From: a bacterium
Lineage (GTDB): Bacteria; Actinomycetota; Acidimicrobiia; Spongiisociales; Spongiisociaceae
Length of the DNA stretch: 49,598 bases
Assembly (NCBI GenBank): GCA_028821575.1
Contig: JAPPFW010000038.1
Coordinates: 1 to 49,598 of the forward strand
Direction of reading: 5' to 3'
The translations under genes and the position numbers were made by a program. Shown in pieces: positions 24,772 to 34,031 of the stretch. A model generated the notes under the pieces. The model saw only the letters and a program-made list of their open reading frames with translations, searched no databases and was not told the DNA's origin. Position 1 is the first letter of the stretch; the number at the start of each line of letters is the position of its first letter.

Positions 24772-25953
24772 TTGAGGCTCGTGCTGAAGCAGTCGCTCAT
24801 CCTGGCCGCGAAGGACACGCGGGTATTCCTCAAGGATTGGTTCGGACTCGCGTTCGCCCTGCTCTTCCCGCTCGTGTTCGTACTCGGCTTCTCCCTTGCG
24901 CTGCGGAACGTCGGCCCCGGAGACGAGCGGCTCTCGATCACGGTCGTCACCCAGGAGGAGGAAGGGATAAGCCGCCAGATCATCGAGGGGCTGGCGGAGG
25001 AAAACGTCGTCGACCTCACCGTGATGGAGTACGGCACGGCGTTACGGGCCACCGAGGATGGGGACATCGGAGGATTCGTCGCTTTTCCCGAAGACTTTAC
25101 GTCAAGCCTGGTAGCAGGCCGTCCGACGAAGCTGGAGGTCGTCGCCCGGATCGGCGACCCGGAAACGGAAGCCGCGCTCTCCGGGTTCGCTAACGCCGTG
25201 GCGGCGGCCTCCTCCAACACGAGGACAGCCGTCCAGGCCATCCTGCAGCTTGGCGGCGCGGAGGCGTTGCCACTGGACATGGGGGCGTTCGGACGGGACC
25301 GCGCCCTGCTCCGCTTCGAGACCGAGCAGATCGGCCCCGTGGAGGCGTACAACGCCGGTAACTTCACCGTGCCCGGCTACCTCACGATGTTCGTGTTCTT
25401 CGCCGCGGCCCTGGCCGCCGAGGCAATCACGAGGGAGCGGGAGAACCACACGATGGAGCGGCTGACGGCCACCGGCACGCGGCGAGGGTCGGTGGTGGCC
25501 GGCAAGTACTTGGGCTCCGTCTACCGGGGCGTCATGCAACTGGCCGTGCTCTGGGGTGTCGGCCTCGTAGCCTTCCGCATAGACCTCGGCTTCTCCCCTG
25601 CCGCCGTCATCCTGATCTCCGTCCTGATGGTGCTGACCTCGGCAGCCTTCGGTGTGATGCTGGCAGCCCTGGTGCGCACCCAGGCCAGCGCCAACTCGGC
25701 GGCTGTGCTGGCGTCCCTGGTGCTCGCCCCCATTGGCGGATGCTGGTGGCCGCTGTTCATCACGCCCGAGTGGATGCAGACTCTGGCGCTGATCACGCCG
25801 CACGGCTGGGCAAACTCGGCCTTCAACAAGCTGATGCTCTTCGGCGCCGAAGGCGGTGACGTGGTCCTGGAATTGGCGGCCTTGGCCGCCTTCGGTGTGG
25901 GCTTCCTGGTCATCGCTCTCGTGCGGTTCCGCCTGTCACCCAGAGCATCCTGA
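24772..25953 (+). CDS. ABC-2 type exporter permease, subunit 2
   Basis: 393 residues from a TTG at 24772, preceded by GGGGG; the first in-frame residues upstream of it are not membrane-like. Architecture parallels subunit 1: a first membrane segment around FGLAFALLFPLVFVLGFSLA, an extracytoplasmic domain, then a membrane block starting at VPGYLTMFVFFAAALAAEAI with the characteristic TRERENHTMERLTATGTRRG coupling segment, and further helices to the end. Sequence similarity to subunit 1 is low but the order of elements is the same, as expected for a paired permease. Last gene of the operon; 16 bases separate it from subunit 1. Confidence 0.87.
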   Translation: MRLVLKQSLILAAKDTRVFLKDWFGLAFALLFPLVFVLGFSLALRNVGPGDERLSITVVTQEEEGISRQIIEGLAEENVVDLTVMEYGTALRATEDGDIGGFVAFPEDFTSSLVAGRPTKLEVVARIGDPETEAALSGFANAVAAASSNTRTAVQAILQLGGAEALPLDMGAFGRDRALLRFETEQIGPVEAYNAGNFTVPGYLTMFVFFAAALAAEAITRERENHTMERLTATGTRRGSVVAGKYLGSVYRGVMQLAVLWGVGLVAFRIDLGFSPAAVILISVLMVLTSAAFGVMLAALVRTQASANSAAVLASLVLAPIGGCWWPLFITPEWMQTLALITPHGWANSAFNKLMLFGAEGGDVVLELAALAAFGVGFLVIALVRFRLSPRAS

Positions 25954-26161
25954 TCACATTCCCTACCACGACAAACGTATAGCAACCCAACTTTCCCGAC
26001 TGATAACCCCTCCACCCGCCCTGCGTGTCGGTTCCCCCCAGCTCGACCTTTCCGGTCTCCGCCTTCCCCAACTCCGCTACGGACAAGGACACGAGCGTCT
26101 ACGCTCGCGCTCAGATCAAGGCTCTCGTCAGAGACCGTTCCCCTTCCTGTTTCGGGTCGTT
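25954..26161. other. convergent spacer downstream of the exporter operon
   Basis: About 208 bases, rich in C-runs, with a small hairpin GAGCG/CGCTC near 26094-26107 but no following T-run. No gene seen. Confidence 0.4.
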
Positions 26162-27316
26162 CTAGCGGGCGGGTGGTGCGTAGATGAGACCGCCCTGGGT
26201 CCATCGGGCGTTGGCCGAACCGGCTCGGGCGAAGCCGAGCGGGGCCAGGTTGTTGACATATATCTCGTTGTAGTTGCCGACTTGGCGGATGGCCTGGGCG
26301 TACGCGTCGGCCGCAAGGCCCATCTTGGTCTGCAGTTCGTCCTCGCCTACTCCGAGGAAGCGACCCGCTTCGGGGTCGGGCGGGTTAGCGACCATCTCCT
26401 CGATGTTGTCTGAGGTGATGCCTTTCTCGTCGGCGATTATCAGTATGTATATGAGCCAGTTGACGATGTCGGCCCACTGGCTGTCGTTTTGGCGGTAGAC
26501 GGGTCCGAGCGGTTCCTTGGAGATCGGCGTGGCGGGGAAGATGATCCACTCCCCTTCGGTGATCTCACCGTTCCCGATGGCGGCGAAACGCTCCCCGAAG
26601 AGGCGCGACCCATCGGCGGTAACCAGGTCGCAGGAACCCTGGCGGAACAGGTCCATGGCTTCGGGGGTGCCTTCGACGGTGACCAAATCGATCTCGGCAC
26701 CGACCACGCGGGCGCCCTCGGTGATGTTCTTCTCGGTGGTGGTTCCCGCGTTGGCGCAGAGACGGGCACCGTCCACATCCGCCAAGGTCGAAGCCGCGGT
26801 GAACCCGAACTCGGCCTTGCCCATGATCTGCTGACCGTCGTAGAAGGTGGTGGGTCCGAAGTCCCCACCGATCTCGGTATCCCGACTCTGGGTCCAAGTA
26901 GTAGTACGGAACAGCACATCCACCGCCCCGGCGGCCAGCACGGCAAAACGCTCAGCTGACGTGAGACCCACAAACTCCACCGCGGATGCGTCACCAAGCA
27001 CCGCCGCGGCCAACGCCCGGCAGAAGTCCGCGTCAAAGCCTGTGAACGAACCGTCCTCCTGGGGTTCGGCGAACCCGATAGCACTAGTAGAGACGCCACA
27101 ACGCAACGAGCCACGTGCCTGCACCACCCCAAGGGTGCCACCCTGGGACAGATCAACCGTCACCGCCGGAGCCTCTGCCGTGATGGGCTCCTCGGCCACC
27201 GCCGCGGCCGGTTCCGCGATCTCGGTCTCTGTTGTAGTCGTGACCTCTACCTGGGCGCCGCAGGCACCGATGATCAAAGCCGACACGCAGAGAACCGGCA
27301 AGAGTCGACTAACCAC
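26162..27316 (-). CDS. amino-acid ABC transporter substrate-binding lipoprotein (AapJ-like), orphan
   Basis: 384 residues from a GTG at 27316 with GGAGGGG upstream. It has a lipoprotein signal (VVSRLLPVLCVSALIIGAC, lipobox Cys), then a Thr/Glu/Ala-rich linker. The binding domain starts near SLRCGVSTSAIGFAEPQEDG and continues with FTGFDADFCRALAAAVLGD, the hallmark of family-3 amino-acid binding proteins. IGGDFGPTTFYDGQQIMG, DLVTADGSRL and EWIIFPATPISKEPLGPVYR match the general L-amino-acid binding protein AapJ. The rest of the importer (two permeases and an ATPase) is absent from both sides, so it must pair with distant components or act as a sensor. It converges with the exporter operon. Confidence 0.88.
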   Translation of the reverse strand: MVSRLLPVLCVSALIIGACGAQVEVTTTTETEIAEPAAAVAEEPITAEAPAVTVDLSQGGTLGVVQARGSLRCGVSTSAIGFAEPQEDGSFTGFDADFCRALAAAVLGDASAVEFVGLTSAERFAVLAAGAVDVLFRTTTWTQSRDTEIGGDFGPTTFYDGQQIMGKAEFGFTAASTLADVDGARLCANAGTTTEKNITEGARVVGAEIDLVTVEGTPEAMDLFRQGSCDLVTADGSRLFGERFAAIGNGEITEGEWIIFPATPISKEPLGPVYRQNDSQWADIVNWLIYILIIADEKGITSDNIEEMVANPPDPEAGRFLGVGEDELQTKMGLAADAYAQAIRQVGNYNEIYVNNLAPLGFARAGSANARWTQGGLIYAPPAR

Positions 27317-27775
27317 GGTCTGAGAACCCCTCCTTCGTCTGGCTGTAATGGTCTCGATAGCGAGACGCCTCGCATTCTGGGGAAGCAGCCCGGAGACAGC
27401 AACTCCACTCACCGCCGTAACCTAGAGCAGCGACATCATCCGTGTATCGAGTGGACTCCACTCCCCTACTCCCCACCGATGTGTAGAGAGCTATCAAGGC
27501 CGGTGAAGACCGCGCGGTCTAGTGGGTGGGTTGGTGTATGGCCTCCTTTCGTTTGGCTCGGAGTCGGTAGCTTTTGGCCTTTGAGGACGATGACTTCAGC
27601 GTGGTGGACCTAACGGCCGACGAATGCAGAACGTTGCGGCGGAACCTCGGGTGATCCGTGGCGGCATGAGCCCCCTCCGTCGCTGGTCAGCACACCATCC
27701 GACTCGGGCATTCCGACCCCACGAAACCGGGCAACCATCAGTGTTGTGGGTGACGGGCAAGGGCAGCGATAATCG
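27317..27775. promoter_or_regulatory. divergent spacer with two palindromes
   Basis: Between the binding protein (minus) and the beta-lactamase-like gene (plus). It contains GAGTGGA-C-TCCACTC (27449-27463, 7-bp arms) and the perfect 14-bp AGACCGCGCGGTCT (27508-27521). Either could be a regulator site for one of the divergent genes. No coding sequence is convincing here. Confidence 0.35.
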
Positions 27776-27817
27776 GTGAGTAACGACGATCTCGATCACA
27801 ATCTCCAAGGACTGCGT

Positions 27818-28699
27818 ATGGATGCTTCTGCCTCCCTCACTTCATTGGCTAGGGGGTTCCCCGGCGCCCTGGGGGTGGTCGCCGTGCATCTTGAAACCGG
27901 GGACCGGGTCGCCTACCACCCCAACCGAAGGCTGCTGACTGCGAGTACGTTCAAGTCGATCCTGCTGGTCAGCCTGATCGAGAGGATCGACGCCGGCGAT
28001 CTGTCGCTCGATGACCGGATCGTGTTCACGCGAGCGAAGCGCGTGGCTGGATCGGGCGTGCTGAAAGCGATGAGTTCGGAGACGGAGTTTTCGATCGGTG
28101 ACCTCGCAGTGCTGATGATCACCATCAGCGACAACACCGCCTCGCAGATGCTCTTTGACGTCGTCGGCCATAGCCGGCTTCAGGCCACGATCGACCGGCT
28201 CGGGATGACCGGTACCCGGATCCCGCTCAGCCCACAGGACATGCTGCTCGGGATCGTCGGACTCGACTCAACGATGGGACCCGTTGCATTTGAGCGGTCC
28301 ATGGAACGGCTCCTGCACCGTCGGTACGACTTCGACCATCGGGCGTACTCGTCGGACGGGAACGTCTCCACGCCGGCCGACATGTGTCGCCTGTTTCAGC
28401 GGATCCACAGCAACGAGGCACTATCCCCGGAGGGCGCCAAGACCTTCCTGGATATCCACAAGAGCCAGCAACTCCGCACCGTGATCCCCCACTTGCTCCC
28501 CGCCGGCACCGTCTGTGCCCACAAGACAGGCCAATTCGAGGCCGTCTCGTGCGACGTCGGGATCGTCTACGCCGGGAACGGACCTTATGCGATCGCCATC
28601 ATGGCCAACGATGCCCACGGCGACCGGACCGAGCTGAATCGGGCCCTCGCCGGTCTCTCGAGGAGTGTCTTCGACGGGTTCGCTAGATCAGGGGCCTGA
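27818..28699 (+). CDS. class A beta-lactamase-like serine hydrolase, no signal peptide
   Basis: 293 residues from the ATG at 27818 (AAGGA six bases upstream); a GTG at 27776 would add 14 residues. The three penicillin-interactive motifs are complete: S43-T-F-K46 with the nucleophile, S104-D-N106, and K236-T-G. Spacing between them is right for class A. There is no export signal, only a short polar head, so the product should stay in the cytoplasm where it cannot protect the cell wall machinery. It may therefore be an amidase, esterase or lactam-opening enzyme rather than a resistance factor. The stop lies 17 bases from the end of the convergent allantoinase-like gene. Confidence 0.85.
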   Translation: MDASASLTSLARGFPGALGVVAVHLETGDRVAYHPNRRLLTASTFKSILLVSLIERIDAGDLSLDDRIVFTRAKRVAGSGVLKAMSSETEFSIGDLAVLMITISDNTASQMLFDVVGHSRLQATIDRLGMTGTRIPLSPQDMLLGIVGLDSTMGPVAFERSMERLLHRRYDFDHRAYSSDGNVSTPADMCRLFQRIHSNEALSPEGAKTFLDIHKSQQLRTVIPHLLPAGTVCAHKTGQFEAVSCDVGIVYAGNGPYAIAIMANDAHGDRTELNRALAGLSRSVFDGFARSGA

Positions 28700-28716
28700 C
28701 GAGGCAACGACGAGCG

Positions 28717-30096
28717 TTACGGCATCCCGATGAGGCGCCCGCGCCTGGCGGCCACGAGTTCGCCCTCCCGGGCAGTCACTTCACCGCGGAGCACCGTGAG
28801 CACCGGTCGACCACGGATCCTCCGGCCATCGAACGGAGTCCAACCGCATTTGGTCTTCTGTTGCTCGTTGGTGATCGTCCACTCGGAGTCAGGGTCGACG
28901 ACTACGAGATCGGCGTCCTTTCCTACCGAGATCGAGCCCTTTCGGTGCTGGATGCCGAGGACCCGAGCCGGGCCCGACGCCATCAGGCGAACCAGCTGGT
29001 GGATGGTGATCGTGCCCTTGTTCATCTCGTCGAGCATCATCGGAAGGGACGTCTGTACCTCCGGATATCCGGACGGGCAGTTGAGCACGTCGGCAAACCC
29101 CTGACGCTTCTCCTCCAGTAGATGTGGTGCGTGGTCCGTCGCGACCGCGTCGATGAGCCCGTCTCGCATCCCCTGCCATAGCAGGGAGACGGACTCCGGT
29201 GGCCGGTACCGGTGGTAGCCGAGCGGACCCAGCACCTCGATCAGGTCGAAGGTCATGAACGGGCAGAGCGATTCGACCGTCATGTCGAGCCCGGAAGCCT
29301 TGGCGTCGCGAACGATCGGCAGGACTTCGGCGGGCACGTGGACGAAGTGGAGATGGACTCCCGTTTCTCGCGCGAACAGGACGCACTTCTGCGCGGACTC
29401 CAGGTATTCGATCGCCGGTTCGGCTCGCATGGCGCGTGCGAACTCCGAGAAGGGCTTGTTCGCCCAGGGGAACATCGCCCTGCGCGTGAAGTCCTGGTTG
29501 CCCAGATGCACGGCCACCGGGAGGCGGAGCGCGGCCGCTGTCCGGAAGACATCGAGCAACCGCGCGTCGTCATCCATGAAGAGTTCGGGCGAGAGCGGGG
29601 ACTCCTTGCCCGTCCACTCCGCCCCGTCCGGCCTCTCGAACTTGTTCATGAAGACTTTGAATCCGATCGCTCCCGACGCGGCCATCCCGGGCATCTCGTC
29701 CGGGTGGACCCCGCCGGCCCACAACACGTAGTCGACGTGTGACTTGGTGGCGACATCATCACGTTTGGATACGAATCGCTCATTCGTGGTGATAGGAGGC
29801 TTGTTGTTCGGCATGTCCCCGACGGTCGTGACCCCGCCGACCGCGGCTGCGGCGCTTCCGGTCGAGAAGTCCTCCTTGTCGGTCAGGCCGGGATCCCGGA
29901 AGTGCACGTGCATATCCACGGCTCCGGGCAGCACCAGATGACCCTCGGCATCGATCGCCTCGGCGGAAGCAAACTCGCTAGCGTCGTCTCCGATCGCCGC
30001 GATCACGCCGTCCCGTATCCCGATGGTCCCCGGGAACACGCGGCCGGGGAGGACCAGGCGTCCCCCATGCACAACCGTGTCGAATCGCCTGCTCAC
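28717..30096 (-). CDS. allantoinase/dihydroorotase-type cyclic amidohydrolase
   Basis: 459 residues, matching allantoinase (AllB) and related dihydroorotase-like enzymes that open cyclic ureides or imides with two zinc ions. Landmarks are the metal site DMHVHFRDPGLTDKEDF (about 61-77), the carbamylated lysine region GFKVFMNKF near 146, His residues in VAVHLGNQ and HLHFVHVP, and the late metal Asp in VATDHAPH near 320. EKRQGFADVLNCPSGYPEVQT follows, as in the allantoinase branch. It starts with a GTG overlapping the upstream lyase stop in GTGA, so both are made together. Allantoin, hydantoins or dihydroorotate-like rings are candidate substrates; context favours a catabolic ureide or imide. 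Confidence 0.85.
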   Translation of the reverse strand: MSRRFDTVVHGGRLVLPGRVFPGTIGIRDGVIAAIGDDASEFASAEAIDAEGHLVLPGAVDMHVHFRDPGLTDKEDFSTGSAAAAVGGVTTVGDMPNNKPPITTNERFVSKRDDVATKSHVDYVLWAGGVHPDEMPGMAASGAIGFKVFMNKFERPDGAEWTGKESPLSPELFMDDDARLLDVFRTAAALRLPVAVHLGNQDFTRRAMFPWANKPFSEFARAMRAEPAIEYLESAQKCVLFARETGVHLHFVHVPAEVLPIVRDAKASGLDMTVESLCPFMTFDLIEVLGPLGYHRYRPPESVSLLWQGMRDGLIDAVATDHAPHLLEEKRQGFADVLNCPSGYPEVQTSLPMMLDEMNKGTITIHQLVRLMASGPARVLGIQHRKGSISVGKDADLVVVDPDSEWTITNEQQKTKCGWTPFDGRRIRGRPVLTVLRGEVTAREGELVAARRGRLIGMP

Positions 30097-31676
30097 GCGT
30101 TCTCCCTCCTCACGCCTGATCCCGCCAGAATCTCGGACGAGGCCGGCCGGCGCGAGCCGTGGTCACTCCCCGCCGGGACCGATAGGTAACTGTCGACCGC
30201 GGAGCGCAGCTTGCCACGAGCTCTCGCGAGACCGGCTTGCGTCTCCTCGACCCATGCCCGGTGGGCGGCTTGGAGTTCACGCCCGTCGGCAACCATCCTT
30301 CGCACCTCCGCTGGGTTGGCACTCCCGACCGTCGAGAGGGATCCCAGGAATGCCGACGGATCGAGCGACCGGCTGACTCTGTCCTGGGAGATTGCCATTG
30401 AGATACCGATCTCGTCCGCCGCGGCCACGACCATCTCGCTCGTCACGTCGGACGGCGGCACGCCCTCCGAGACGGAGTTTCGGACCAACCGGCCCACGAC
30501 CTGGTGGGCAGCTCGGAACGAGAGTCCCGAACCGCGGACGAGTTCGTCTGCCAAGCTCGTGGCCGTCGTCCAGTTGACCTCGACCCGATCGCGCATCACA
30601 TCGGTGTTGAACGTCGTTGTCTCGAGGCTCTCACGCGTCAATTCCAGGACGGCGATCGTGGAGTCGATCATCTCCTGGGTCGGGTCCGGGCCGAATGCGA
30701 GCTCCAGGTCCGATGAGGTCGCGGAGCGTAACGCTCCGAGCACGGCGGGGAGCCATCCCACGGCGATACCTGACAGGCCCCGGACGCGTTCGAGCGCCTC
30801 CGGGTTCTTCTTCTGCGGCATGATGCTGCTGGTGTTCGCCATCCCGTCATCGACCTCGATCATGCCGAACTCCCACGTCGACCATACGTAGAGATCCCCG
30901 GCGAGCCGTCCGACATCGTTGACCAGGATCGACAGCAACGCAGCATTCTCGGCGGGATAGTCACGAGCGAACACCCCGGCGTCCGTGGCATGGACCACGA
31001 GACCGTCGTGGCCCATGAGCTCGGCTGTCCGATGGCGATCGACCGGCCATGTGGTCCCCACGCAGGCCGCTCCCCCGAGCGCGTTGAGATTAGTGCGCGT
31101 GAAGGCTCCCTCGAGTCTCTGCTGGTCGCGCTCGAACGGGTAGTAGTGCCGCATGACGTAGTGACCGAGCGTGGTGGGCTGAGCATGCTGCAGATGGGTG
31201 TATCCGGGCATCACGGTGTCCGCGTGTTCGAGCGCCAGGTCGAGAACGGCATCCTGCAGGCGCAGCATCGCCTCGGCCACCTCGAGCAGGCGGTCTCTTA
31301 CGAGGACTCGATTGGCGGCTTCCTGCTGGTCGTTGCGACTCCTGCCGGTGTGCATCCGTCCGGCCATGTCGTGGCCGATCCTCTCGGCGAGGAAGTGTTC
31401 GACTTGGAGCAACACGGACCCTCGCTCCGTTTCCACGGGGAACTCGCCATCCCCCAGCGCAGCGATCTCCCTGATCCCCAGGAGTATCCCCCGGGCCTGC
31501 GCGTCGGTGAGGACCCCCTGCTCCGCCAGCATGACGGTGTGGGCCATGTCGACTTCCGTGTAGGCGTTCAGGAGGAGGAGTTCGGCCTCGAGCTTCGGTG
31601 CCACCGCATACTTGACGTTCACGGGGTTTCGTGATGTCCCGAGCCGTCCGGTTGTGAACGCCGAGCCGTTCTTCAT
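30093..31676 (-). CDS. argininosuccinate lyase-like enzyme, copy 1
   Basis: 527 residues from the ATG at 31676; a GTG three codons earlier is possible. It belongs to the fumarase/aspartase superfamily, ArgH branch: MHTGRSRNDQQEAANR, PGYTHLQHAQPTTLGHYV with the catalytic Thr-His region, and the signature TSSIMPQKKNPEALER with the catalytic Ser loop. These enzymes add or remove an amine at fumarate. It is longer than typical ArgH (about 460), mainly through a C-terminal extension. No argG or other arginine gene is near. Instead it is coupled to a cyclic amidohydrolase and followed by amidases, which points to N-succinyl- or similar C-N lyase chemistry in degradation. True ArgH activity is still possible. 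Confidence 0.85.
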   Translation of the reverse strand: MKNGSAFTTGRLGTSRNPVNVKYAVAPKLEAELLLLNAYTEVDMAHTVMLAEQGVLTDAQARGILLGIREIAALGDGEFPVETERGSVLLQVEHFLAERIGHDMAGRMHTGRSRNDQQEAANRVLVRDRLLEVAEAMLRLQDAVLDLALEHADTVMPGYTHLQHAQPTTLGHYVMRHYYPFERDQQRLEGAFTRTNLNALGGAACVGTTWPVDRHRTAELMGHDGLVVHATDAGVFARDYPAENAALLSILVNDVGRLAGDLYVWSTWEFGMIEVDDGMANTSSIMPQKKNPEALERVRGLSGIAVGWLPAVLGALRSATSSDLELAFGPDPTQEMIDSTIAVLELTRESLETTTFNTDVMRDRVEVNWTTATSLADELVRGSGLSFRAAHQVVGRLVRNSVSEGVPPSDVTSEMVVAAADEIGISMAISQDRVSRSLDPSAFLGSLSTVGSANPAEVRRMVADGRELQAAHRAWVEETQAGLARARGKLRSAVDSYLSVPAGSDHGSRRPASSEILAGSGVRRENA

Positions 31677-31887
31677 GTGTGGCACGCTCCGCTGCGAGGG
31701 GGCCGTTTGCTGGACATCGGCAGACTATACAGCCGACCGGATGGCGGCGACTGAAGACAATTCCGGCGATTGGGGGCGCTGCTTCCTCGTCGCCCCCGCC
31801 TCCTGGGCGTCAACGGCTGCGTCGCGCCCGCCCACGCATCCCCGAGGGTGTTGTGCAAGACTTGCTCGAAGCACGCGGGACGACAGC

Positions 31888-33006
31888 ATGACCGTTCACC
31901 GAATCCGGATCGACCATTCCCGAGCGCTCGCCGAGGAGCCGGGCACCGGCCACAACCGCTGGCATCCCCGGATCCCGCCGATCCTGCACTGCGATCCCGG
32001 GGATGAGGTGGTCATGGGAACGAGAGACGCTCTCGACTCCCAGATCGGACCGGGCTCGACCGCAGAGCAGGTCGCCAACACCGACTTGAGCGTTGTCCAC
32101 CCTCTGACCGGACCCGTCCATGTCGAAGGCGCCGAGCCGGGTGACATGCTCGAAGTCGAGATCGTCGATGTCGAACCGGTGGGCGGCTTCGGCTACACGA
32201 TCCAGGTTCCCGGGTTCGGCTTCCTCAGGGACGACTTTCCCGAACCGCACATCGTGAGATGGGACATCGACGGCGGCTGGACGATATCGGCCGACCTGCC
32301 CGGGGTGAGGATCCGGGGTACACCGTTCATGGGTGTGATGGGGGTTGCTCCATCCGGCGAACTCCTGGCCCGGGTACATGCCCGCGAGCAGGAACTCGGC
32401 GAGAGGGGTGGGTTGGTGCTGCCGCCGGACCCCGACGGTGCCACGCCCTATACGGACCCTGTCGCCTCGGAGGGTCTGAGGACGATCCCGCCCCGGGAGA
32501 ACGGCGGGAACATGGACGTCAAGCAGATGTCTGCCGGCACGACGGTTCGGTTCCCGGTCTTCGTCGACGGGGCCCTGTTCTCGGCCGGAGACGCCCACTT
32601 CGCCCAGGCGGATGGGGAGGCGTGCGGAACCGCAATCGAGATCGCCTCGTCGTTCTCGTTCCGAGTCCGGCTCCGCAAGGGCGAGGCCGCCGATAGCAAC
32701 GTCAGCGATGTCCACTTCACAACCCGCGCAGATAGCCATCCCCATCCCGCGGGCCACAACCGGTCGTACTACGCGACCACCGGGATCTGCGTCGACGAGC
32801 GGGGCCGCCAAGAGGCTGAGAATCTGAACCTCGCAGCTCGCAACGCCCTACTCAACATGATCGACCACATCACGCGCAACCACCGGTTCGATCGCCAGCA
32901 GGCATACGCGCTCTGTAGCGTCGCGGTCGATCTCAAGGTCAGCCAACTGGTCGACGCCCCCAACGTGATCGTGACAGCCTTCCTTCCCACGGACATCTTC
33001 GTGTGA
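31888..33006 (+). CDS. acetamidase/formamidase family protein
   Basis: 372 residues from the ATG at 31888, the position where family similarity begins (MTVHRIRIDHSRALAEEPGT). Characteristic segments are VVHPLTGPVHVEGAEPGDML near residue 69, YTIQVPGFGFLRDDFPEP, GVMGVAPSGE, PPRENGGNMDVKQMSAGTTV around 203-222 and the AGDAHFAQADGEACGTAIE metal-site stretch near 233-251. These are zinc-dependent amidases that split formamide, acetamide or small amides to acid and ammonia. It is divergent from the lyase-amidohydrolase pair and may take a later step of the same route by releasing ammonia from a small amide product. It is followed directly by a heptamer repeat array. Confidence 0.9.
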   Translation: MTVHRIRIDHSRALAEEPGTGHNRWHPRIPPILHCDPGDEVVMGTRDALDSQIGPGSTAEQVANTDLSVVHPLTGPVHVEGAEPGDMLEVEIVDVEPVGGFGYTIQVPGFGFLRDDFPEPHIVRWDIDGGWTISADLPGVRIRGTPFMGVMGVAPSGELLARVHAREQELGERGGLVLPPDPDGATPYTDPVASEGLRTIPPRENGGNMDVKQMSAGTTVRFPVFVDGALFSAGDAHFAQADGEACGTAIEIASSFSFRVRLRKGEAADSNVSDVHFTTRADSHPHPAGHNRSYYATTGICVDERGRQEAENLNLAARNALLNMIDHITRNHRFDRQQAYALCSVAVDLKVSQLVDAPNVIVTAFLPTDIFV

Positions 33007-33021
33007 CGAGGCCACTAACCC

Positions 33022-33056
33022 AACTAATAACTAATAAACAATAACTAATAACCTAA
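33022..33056. repeat. heptamer tandem repeat, unit AACTAAT
   Basis: Five successive 7-bp blocks from 33022: AACTAAT twice, AAACAAT, AACTAAT, AACCTAA. It begins 16 bases after the acetamidase stop and runs to the stop of the convergent LLM gene. It is strikingly AT-rich inside a high-GC region. Confidence 0.75.
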
Positions 33057-34018
33057 CCGGCGAACGCCGGGAGCACATGCCGGGAGATGAGCTCCAACTG
33101 GCGGCGATACGCTCCGAAGTCCAGCCGCAGATCGAATACCACGAAGTCGAGGTTCCTCTGGGCGAGCTTGCCGACCTCGGCCACGCACTCGTCCGGATCG
33201 CCGGCCATCAGCATGCCGGAGAGGTCCTCGATGGAGCGGAAGGCGCCGCCGGGCGGCGGGACCCAGTTGCGGCCCTGCCACCCCGAGCTGAGATTGGCGA
33301 CATCGATGCCGGAGCGGGCCTCCTCGCTGCTCTCGGCGATCCGGACCAGCGGAACGATCCCGGTCGTCATCTCCTTGCCCGCTTCGCCGGCCAGCGATCT
33401 GAGGAGGGCGAGACGATCGTCCAGCGTCGCCATCGGGATCCGCCCCGGCAGCCATCCGTCGGCGTACTTGACCGCCCGCCGGACCGACAACCGGCCGATC
33501 CCGCCCATGAGTATCGGGATATCGGAGACGGGTCTCGGCTGCAGGGTGACGTCGGCGAAGCGGGTAAACCGGCCCTCGAAGCTGACCCGGTCCGATCTCC
33601 AGACTCTTCGCATGACATCGATCGTCTCCAGCAGGAACGATGGTCGGTCGCCCGGGTCGAGGCCGATAGCGGTGATCTCGGTCGGGTTGCTCCCCTGTCC
33701 CATACCGGCGATCACCCTCCCCCCGGACAGGAAGCTCAAGGTGGCCAGGCTCTGCGCGAGTTTGAGCGGCCACCGGACCGGAATCAGCACCGCGGTGCCC
33801 AGCATGACCCGCTCGGTGACGGCGCTCACAGCCGCGAGGGTGAGCAGCGGATCGAGAAACGTGATGTCCTTGCTCTCCAACTCGTGCGGCTTCCACAGGA
33901 GGTGGTCCCGCACCCATACCGAGTCGAATCCGAGTTGCTCGATCTCGCGGCTCATGTCCACGACCCGCCCGACCGAGGCGTACTCTCCGAAATGCGGGAG
34001 CAGGACTCCGGACTTCAC
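33053..34018 (-). CDS. LLM-class flavin/F420-dependent oxidoreductase, copy 1
   Basis: 321 residues of the luciferase-like monooxygenase fold. It opens with SGVLLPHFGEYASVGRVVDM, continues with LGFDSVWVRDHLLW, the LTLAAVSAVTERVMLGTAVL barrel strand, LATLSFLSGGRVIAGMGQGS near 91-110 and RPVSDIPILMGGIG near 168. The GMGQG segment and general length suit F420- or FMN-dependent members that oxidise small organic molecules. Activity cannot be fixed further. The start is a GTG at 34018 close to the stop of the M20 gene (13 bases), so both are likely co-transcribed. A related copy ends the second catabolic operon at 40555-41541. Confidence 0.88.
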   Translation of the reverse strand: MKSGVLLPHFGEYASVGRVVDMSREIEQLGFDSVWVRDHLLWKPHELESKDITFLDPLLTLAAVSAVTERVMLGTAVLIPVRWPLKLAQSLATLSFLSGGRVIAGMGQGSNPTEITAIGLDPGDRPSFLLETIDVMRRVWRSDRVSFEGRFTRFADVTLQPRPVSDIPILMGGIGRLSVRRAVKYADGWLPGRIPMATLDDRLALLRSLAGEAGKEMTTGIVPLVRIAESSEEARSGIDVANLSSGWQGRNWVPPPGGAFRSIEDLSGMLMAGDPDECVAEVGKLAQRNLDFVVFDLRLDFGAYRRQLELISRHVLPAFAG

Positions 34019-34031
34019 CGGAGCAGGAAGC

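Noticed and set aside
26094..26107. Intrinsic terminator of the exporter operon
   Set aside because: Small GAGCG/CGCTC hairpin has no T-run after it.
27818..28699. Antibiotic resistance beta-lactamase
   Set aside because: Motifs fit but the protein has no export signal, so a resistance role is unsupported.
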